Shown here: in pieces, positions 4,822-7,529 of the stretch
How positions within the stretch are numbered: position 1 is the first letter of the stretch
Layout: each line of letters starts with the position of its first letter
Translations under genes and position numbers: made by a program
The notes under the pieces: model-generated
Databases searched by the model: none
Seen by the model: only the letters and a program-made list of their open reading frames with translations
What the model was told of the DNA's origin: nothing
Assembly (NCBI GenBank): GCA_900752015.1
Contig: CAADTZ010000094.1
Coordinates: 1-7,529 of the forward strand
Length of the DNA: 7,529 nt
Reading direction: 5' to 3'
Source of the DNA: an uncultured Collinsella sp.
GTDB taxonomy: Bacteria > Actinomycetota > Coriobacteriia > Coriobacteriales > Coriobacteriaceae

Positions 4822-7182
4822 CTAAGCCAACCCCAGCAATATGCCCGCCGAATGCACGACAAACGCCACGATCCAGGCGACCGTCACTTGAAACGCGAAC
4901 ACGGCAACGGCATAGCGCGCGCCCAGCTCGCTCTTGACGGCGCCGATGGACGCCACGCAGGGCGGGTACAGCAGCGTAAAGACCAAGAACACGTAGGCGG
5001 TAAACGGCGAAAACATGGTTGACAATGCCGCGGGCGAGGTTGCACCCAAAAGCACCGTGAGCGTCGAGATGACACTCTCCTTGGCGATAAGTCCGGTGAC
5101 GAGCGCCGTCGAGGCGCGCCAGTCGCCAAAGCCGAGCGGGGCCAACACCGGCGCGATGATGCTACCCAGACCGGCAAGCAGGCTTTGCGACTGGTCGGCG
5201 ACCACGTTAAAGCGGATATCGAACGTCTGCAGGAACCAGATGACCACCGTAGCGGCAAAGATAATGGTAAAGGCCTTGGTGATGAAGTCCTTGGCCTTAT
5301 CCCATGCCAGCATCACCGTCGTCTTGACGCTCGGCAGGCGGTAATTGGGGAGCTCCATGATAAACGGCACCGGGTCGCCCTTAAATGCCGTGCGGTTGAG
5401 CACCAAAGCCGCGATGCAGCCGACCACGATACCGATCAGATAGAGCGAGACCATGGCGGGAACCGTCGCCTGCGGGAAGAATGCTCCGCACAGCAAGCCG
5501 TAAACCGGCAGCTTGGCTGAGCAGCTCATAAACGGCGTGAGCATGACCGTCATCTTGCGGTCGTGCTCGGATGGGAGCGTACGGGTCGACATGATAGCCG
5601 GCACGGTGCAGCCAAAACCGACGAGCATGGGCACGAAACTGCGGCCCGACAGGCCAAAGCGACGCAACACCTTATCCATGACAAAGGCCACGCGCGCCAT
5701 GTATCCGGAGTCTTCCAGAATGGAGAGGAACAAAAAGAGCACGACGATAATCGGCAGGAAGGTCAGCACACTGCCCACGCCCGTAAGCACGCCGTCGACA
5801 GCCAGCGAGCGCACCACGTCGTTGGTACCGAACGCCTTGAGGCCCGCATCGGCCGAGGCGATGATGGCAGCGATACCGTCCTCCATGAGTCCCTGCAACG
5901 CCGCGCCGATCACGCCAAACGTCAGCCAAAAGACGAGGCCCATGATCACCAGAAACGCCGGAATGGCTGTGTAACGACCTGTCAGGATGCGGTCAATCTT
6001 GACGGAGCGCACGTGCTCGCGGCTCTCGTGCGGCTTGACGACGCAACGCCCGCACACGTCGCCGATAAAGCTAAAACGCATATCGGCCAGCGCAGATAGG
6101 CGGTCGGTGCCGGCCTCGCCCTCCATCTGGGTGATGATGTGCTCGATAGCGTCGAGCTCATTGCGATCCAGGTGAAGCGCCTCGGTTACCAGCTCATCGC
6201 CCTCGACCAGCTTGGTCGCCGCAAAGCGCACCGGGATGTGCGCCGTCACGGCATGGTCCTCGATCAGGTTGGCAATACCGTGGATGCAGCGATGCAGCGC
6301 ACCGCCGTCCGGACCGTCGGGCGCGCAAAAGTCCAGGCGACCAGGGCGCTCGCGGAACCGCGCCACGTGCAGGGCGTGGTCCACCAGCTCGCCGATGCCC
6401 TCGTTGCGGGCAGCGCTAATGGGGACAACGGGCACGCCCAACAGGCTCTCGAGCAAGTTGACGTCCACGGCGCCGCCGTTGGCGGTCACCTCGTCCATCA
6501 TGTTGAGCGCGATAACCATGGGGCGGTCGAGCTCCATGAGCTGCAGCGTCAGGTACAGGTTACGCTCGATGTTGGTGGCGTCGATGATATCGATGATGGC
6601 GTCGGGGTTTTCGTCCAAGATGAATTGACGGCTCACGACCTCTTCGCCTGTGTACGGCGACAGGGAGTAAATGCCAGGCAGGTCGGTAACGCTCGCCTCG
6701 GGATGGTTACGGATGGTGCCATCTTTGCGGTCGACCGTCACGCCGGGAAAGTTACCGACGTGCTGGTTGGAGCCCGTCAGCTGGTTGAATAACGTGGTCT
6801 TGCCGCAGTTTTGGTTGCCGGCGAGGGCAAAGTGCAGCGGCGCGCCCTCGGGCACGGCCGTCTTTGCCGCACGGGGCGAATACGTCCCCTCGCCCAGGGC
6901 CGGATGCTCCGTCGTGCCGATTGCGGCGTTAGCGCGCGGACCCGTATCGGTGTCGTGAATACCCACGAGCTCGATGCGAGCGGCATCGTCCTTGCGCAGT
7001 GTCAACTCGTAGCCACGCAGGCGGATCTCGAGCGGGTCACCCATGGGGGCGTACTTCATCATGGTGACTTCGGTGCCCGGCGTTAGACCCATGTCCAAAA
7101 TATGCTGTCGGAGTGCCTGATCGTCCGATGCCACCGATGCGACAACGGCGTCCTTTCCAATCTCGAGTGTATCGAGCTTCAC
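4822..7182 (-). CDS. feoB: Ferrous iron transporter, FeoA-FeoB fusion
   Basis: This 786-residue inner-membrane protein takes up Fe(II). Residues 1-72 are an SH3-like FeoA domain (KLDTLEIG; HILDMGLTPGTEV 28-40; MGDPLEIRLRGYELTLR 47-63). A linker follows at about 73-114. The G domain has G1 GNQNCGKTT (122-130), the G2 region NFPGVTVD (144-151), G3 DLPG (167-170), G4 NMMD (227-230) and G5 SAARN (256-260). The membrane part, about 405-786, has the FeoB motifs ILEDSGYMARVAFVMD (488-503), GFGCTVPAIMSTRT (522-535), SCSAKLPVY (553-561) and YPPCVA (739-744). Usual FeoB is about 750-770 residues without FeoA, so the extra length is the fused domain. The start is GTG at 7180-7182, with GGGAGGAA nine bases before it, exactly where FeoA homology begins. 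An upstream in-frame ATG (7231-7233) has no ribosome binding site and lies in a repeat. No feoC follows. The gene appears to be a single-gene transcript. Confidence 0.96.
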   Translation of the reverse strand: MKLDTLEIGKDAVVASVASDDQALRQHILDMGLTPGTEVTMMKYAPMGDPLEIRLRGYELTLRKDDAARIELVGIHDTDTGPRANAAIGTTEHPALGEGTYSPRAAKTAVPEGAPLHFALAGNQNCGKTTLFNQLTGSNQHVGNFPGVTVDRKDGTIRNHPEASVTDLPGIYSLSPYTGEEVVSRQFILDENPDAIIDIIDATNIERNLYLTLQLMELDRPMVIALNMMDEVTANGGAVDVNLLESLLGVPVVPISAARNEGIGELVDHALHVARFRERPGRLDFCAPDGPDGGALHRCIHGIANLIEDHAVTAHIPVRFAATKLVEGDELVTEALHLDRNELDAIEHIITQMEGEAGTDRLSALADMRFSFIGDVCGRCVVKPHESREHVRSVKIDRILTGRYTAIPAFLVIMGLVFWLTFGVIGAALQGLMEDGIAAIIASADAGLKAFGTNDVVRSLAVDGVLTGVGSVLTFLPIIVVLFLFLSILEDSGYMARVAFVMDKVLRRFGLSGRSFVPMLVGFGCTVPAIMSTRTLPSEHDRKMTVMLTPFMSCSAKLPVYGLLCGAFFPQATVPAMVSLYLIGIVVGCIAALVLNRTAFKGDPVPFIMELPNYRLPSVKTTVMLAWDKAKDFITKAFTIIFAATVVIWFLQTFDIRFNVVADQSQSLLAGLGSIIAPVLAPLGFGDWRASTALVTGLIAKESVISTLTVLLGATSPAALSTMFSPFTAYVFLVFTLLYPPCVASIGAVKSELGARYAVAVFAFQVTVAWIVAFVVHSAGILLGLA

Positions 7183-7201
7183 GTCCGTGTTCCTCCCCCG
7201 G

Positions 7202-7214
7202 CGCCCGCAGGGCG
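7202..7214 (-). promoter_or_regulatory. Small hairpin beside the feoAB ribosome binding site
   Basis: The plus strand reads CGCCC-GCA-GGGCG, a 5-bp GC stem with a 3-nt loop. In the feoAB transcript it lies directly upstream of the GGGGGAGGAA ribosome binding site (plus 7190-7199). It may keep the site accessible; no regulatory role is shown. Confidence 0.25.
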
Positions 7215-7224
7215 TTGTATTTAT

Positions 7225-7258
7225 GTTCACCATGGCTAACCGTTTGCCATGGCTAACC
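7225..7258. promoter_or_regulatory. Tandem 17-bp repeat upstream of feoAB, candidate DtxR-type metalloregulator site
   Basis: GTTCACCATGGCTAACC (7225-7241) is followed immediately by GTTTGCCATGGCTAACC (7242-7258), identical at 15 of 17 positions. Each unit is itself nearly palindromic around CCATGG, and the junction forms a second inverted repeat, GGCTAAC-C-GTTTGCC (7234-7248). On the minus strand each unit gives GGTTAGCC, which matches half of the DtxR/IdeR iron-box consensus (TTAGGTTAGSCTAACCTAA). The spacing between half-sites differs from a canonical box. Position upstream of an iron transporter supports iron- or manganese-responsive repression. The protein is not in the window. Confidence 0.5.
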
Positions 7259-7272
7259 AATTTTAAGCTTAC

Positions 7273-7302
7273 ATGATAGCGTGAACACACAACGACGTTC
7301 AA
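7273..7302 (-). promoter_or_regulatory. Candidate sigma-70-type promoter of feoAB
   Basis: On the minus strand TTGAAC (plus 7297-7302), an 18-bp spacer and TATCAT (plus 7273-7278) match consensus at 4/6 and 5/6. Transcription would start near 7266, placing the tandem 17-bp repeat just downstream of the start site, where a bound repressor could block elongation or escape. An alternative start closer to the gene (AT-rich ATAAATACAAC, minus strand, about 7215-7225) cannot be excluded. Confidence 0.4.
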
Positions 7303-7318
7303 TCGACAGATTGCTGCA

Positions 7319-7420
7319 AGGAACGTCCCCAAGTGCCGGCACAAAAGGAACGCCCCAGAGTGCCAAGTGCCGCAAGAGTGTCCCTTTCGACTAGTCGCTT
7401 AAGAACGTCCCCAATGACTA
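7319..7420. repeat. Cluster of short GC-rich repeats, REP-like or transposon-end remnant
   Basis: The word AAGGAACG(T)CCCC occurs at 7319-7330 and, with one base missing, at 7345-7356. A related AAGAACGTCCCC occurs at 7401-7412. GTGCC recurs at 7333, 7360 and 7367. Two perfect 10-bp palindromes are present, GTGCCGGCAC (7333-7342) and CGACTAGTCG (7388-7397). Such spaced palindromes with recurring GGGACGTTC-type words resemble intergenic repeats mobilised by REP-associated IS200-like transposases. No transposase gene is in the window. The assignment is by appearance. Confidence 0.45.
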
Positions 7421-7529
7421 CCTACGCCAAGCCCTTGACAGCTAGGACGATGCCGATGTCTTGGAACCGACAGACACTATGACCCAATCCGAGGGCACTA
7501 AAAAGATAGGAGCCCCCGCTCGTGACCGC
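7421..7529. other. Right edge, unassigned
   Basis: No gene can be supported. Two minus-strand frames are open from base 7529, one to a stop at 7422-7424 (35 residues) and one to a stop at 7442-7444 (28 residues, with PIFLVPSDWVIVSVGSK); either could be the tail of a gene beyond the edge or part of the adjoining repeat element. On the plus strand AGGAG (7508-7512) stands nine bases before a GTG at 7522-7524, so a plus-strand gene could also begin here. Confidence 0.2.

Noticed and set aside
5563..6792. Long plus-strand open frames (178 and 217 residues) opposite feoAB
   Set aside because: They are antisense to a well-supported FeoB with all its motifs; composition is rich in His, Arg, Ala and Gln as expected of a shadow frame, and no domain is recognisable.
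7183..7344. 54-residue extension of the FeoAB frame, including ATG at 7231-7233
   Set aside because: It contains the tandem 17-bp repeat and promoter, has no ribosome binding site and shows no FeoA similarity before the GTG at 7182.
7414..7482. 22-codon plus-strand frame starting ATGACTACC
   Set aside because: No ribosome binding site, very short, and it starts inside the repeat cluster.

Overview
The window is bacterial, compact and mostly coding. My best guess is an actinomycetote of class Coriobacteriia, perhaps Collinsella. That rests on the look of the proteins, a one-polypeptide FeoA-FeoB protein and the GTG start codons; no rRNA or marker gene is present to settle it.

Layout from left to right. 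(a) 1-388, minus strand: the N-terminal part of an unrecognised multi-pass membrane protein that leaves the window at base 1. (b) 479-4507: a sugar cassette of three genes. A family-4 glycoside hydrolase (NAD/Mn type, acting on a 6-phospho-glucoside) lies on the minus strand. An RpiR/MurR-type regulator with HTH and SIS domains is divergent from it on the plus strand. A PTS EIICB permease on the minus strand converges on the regulator gene. (c) 4508-4821: an intergenic region with the permease promoter, some inverted repeats and a weak terminator for the next gene. (d) 4822-7182, minus strand: a FeoA-FeoB fusion for ferrous iron uptake, with a GTG start. (e) 7183-7529: the feoAB leader and promoter with a tandem 17-bp repeat that may be a metalloregulator site, then a patch of short GC-rich repeats of intergenic mobile-repeat type, then an unidentified edge.

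How the genes work together: the permease would import and phosphorylate a glucoside (alpha-glucoside/maltose type favoured), the hydrolase would split the 6-phospho-sugar, and the SIS domain of the regulator would sense a sugar phosphate. This is the gene set of the B. subtilis malA-glvR-malP (glvARC) system. No EIIA is encoded here, so phosphate must come from an EIIA made elsewhere.

The less ordinary parts are non-coding. The roughly 110-nt leader of the regulator gene has one upstream arm that is perfectly complementary to three downstream segments, one of them overlapping the ribosome binding site. The divergent promoter region holds a 15-bp palindrome. The feoAB leader has two tandem copies of a 17-bp element containing GGCTAACC. 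I found no CRISPR array, tRNA, rRNA, complete insertion sequence or obvious defence system.
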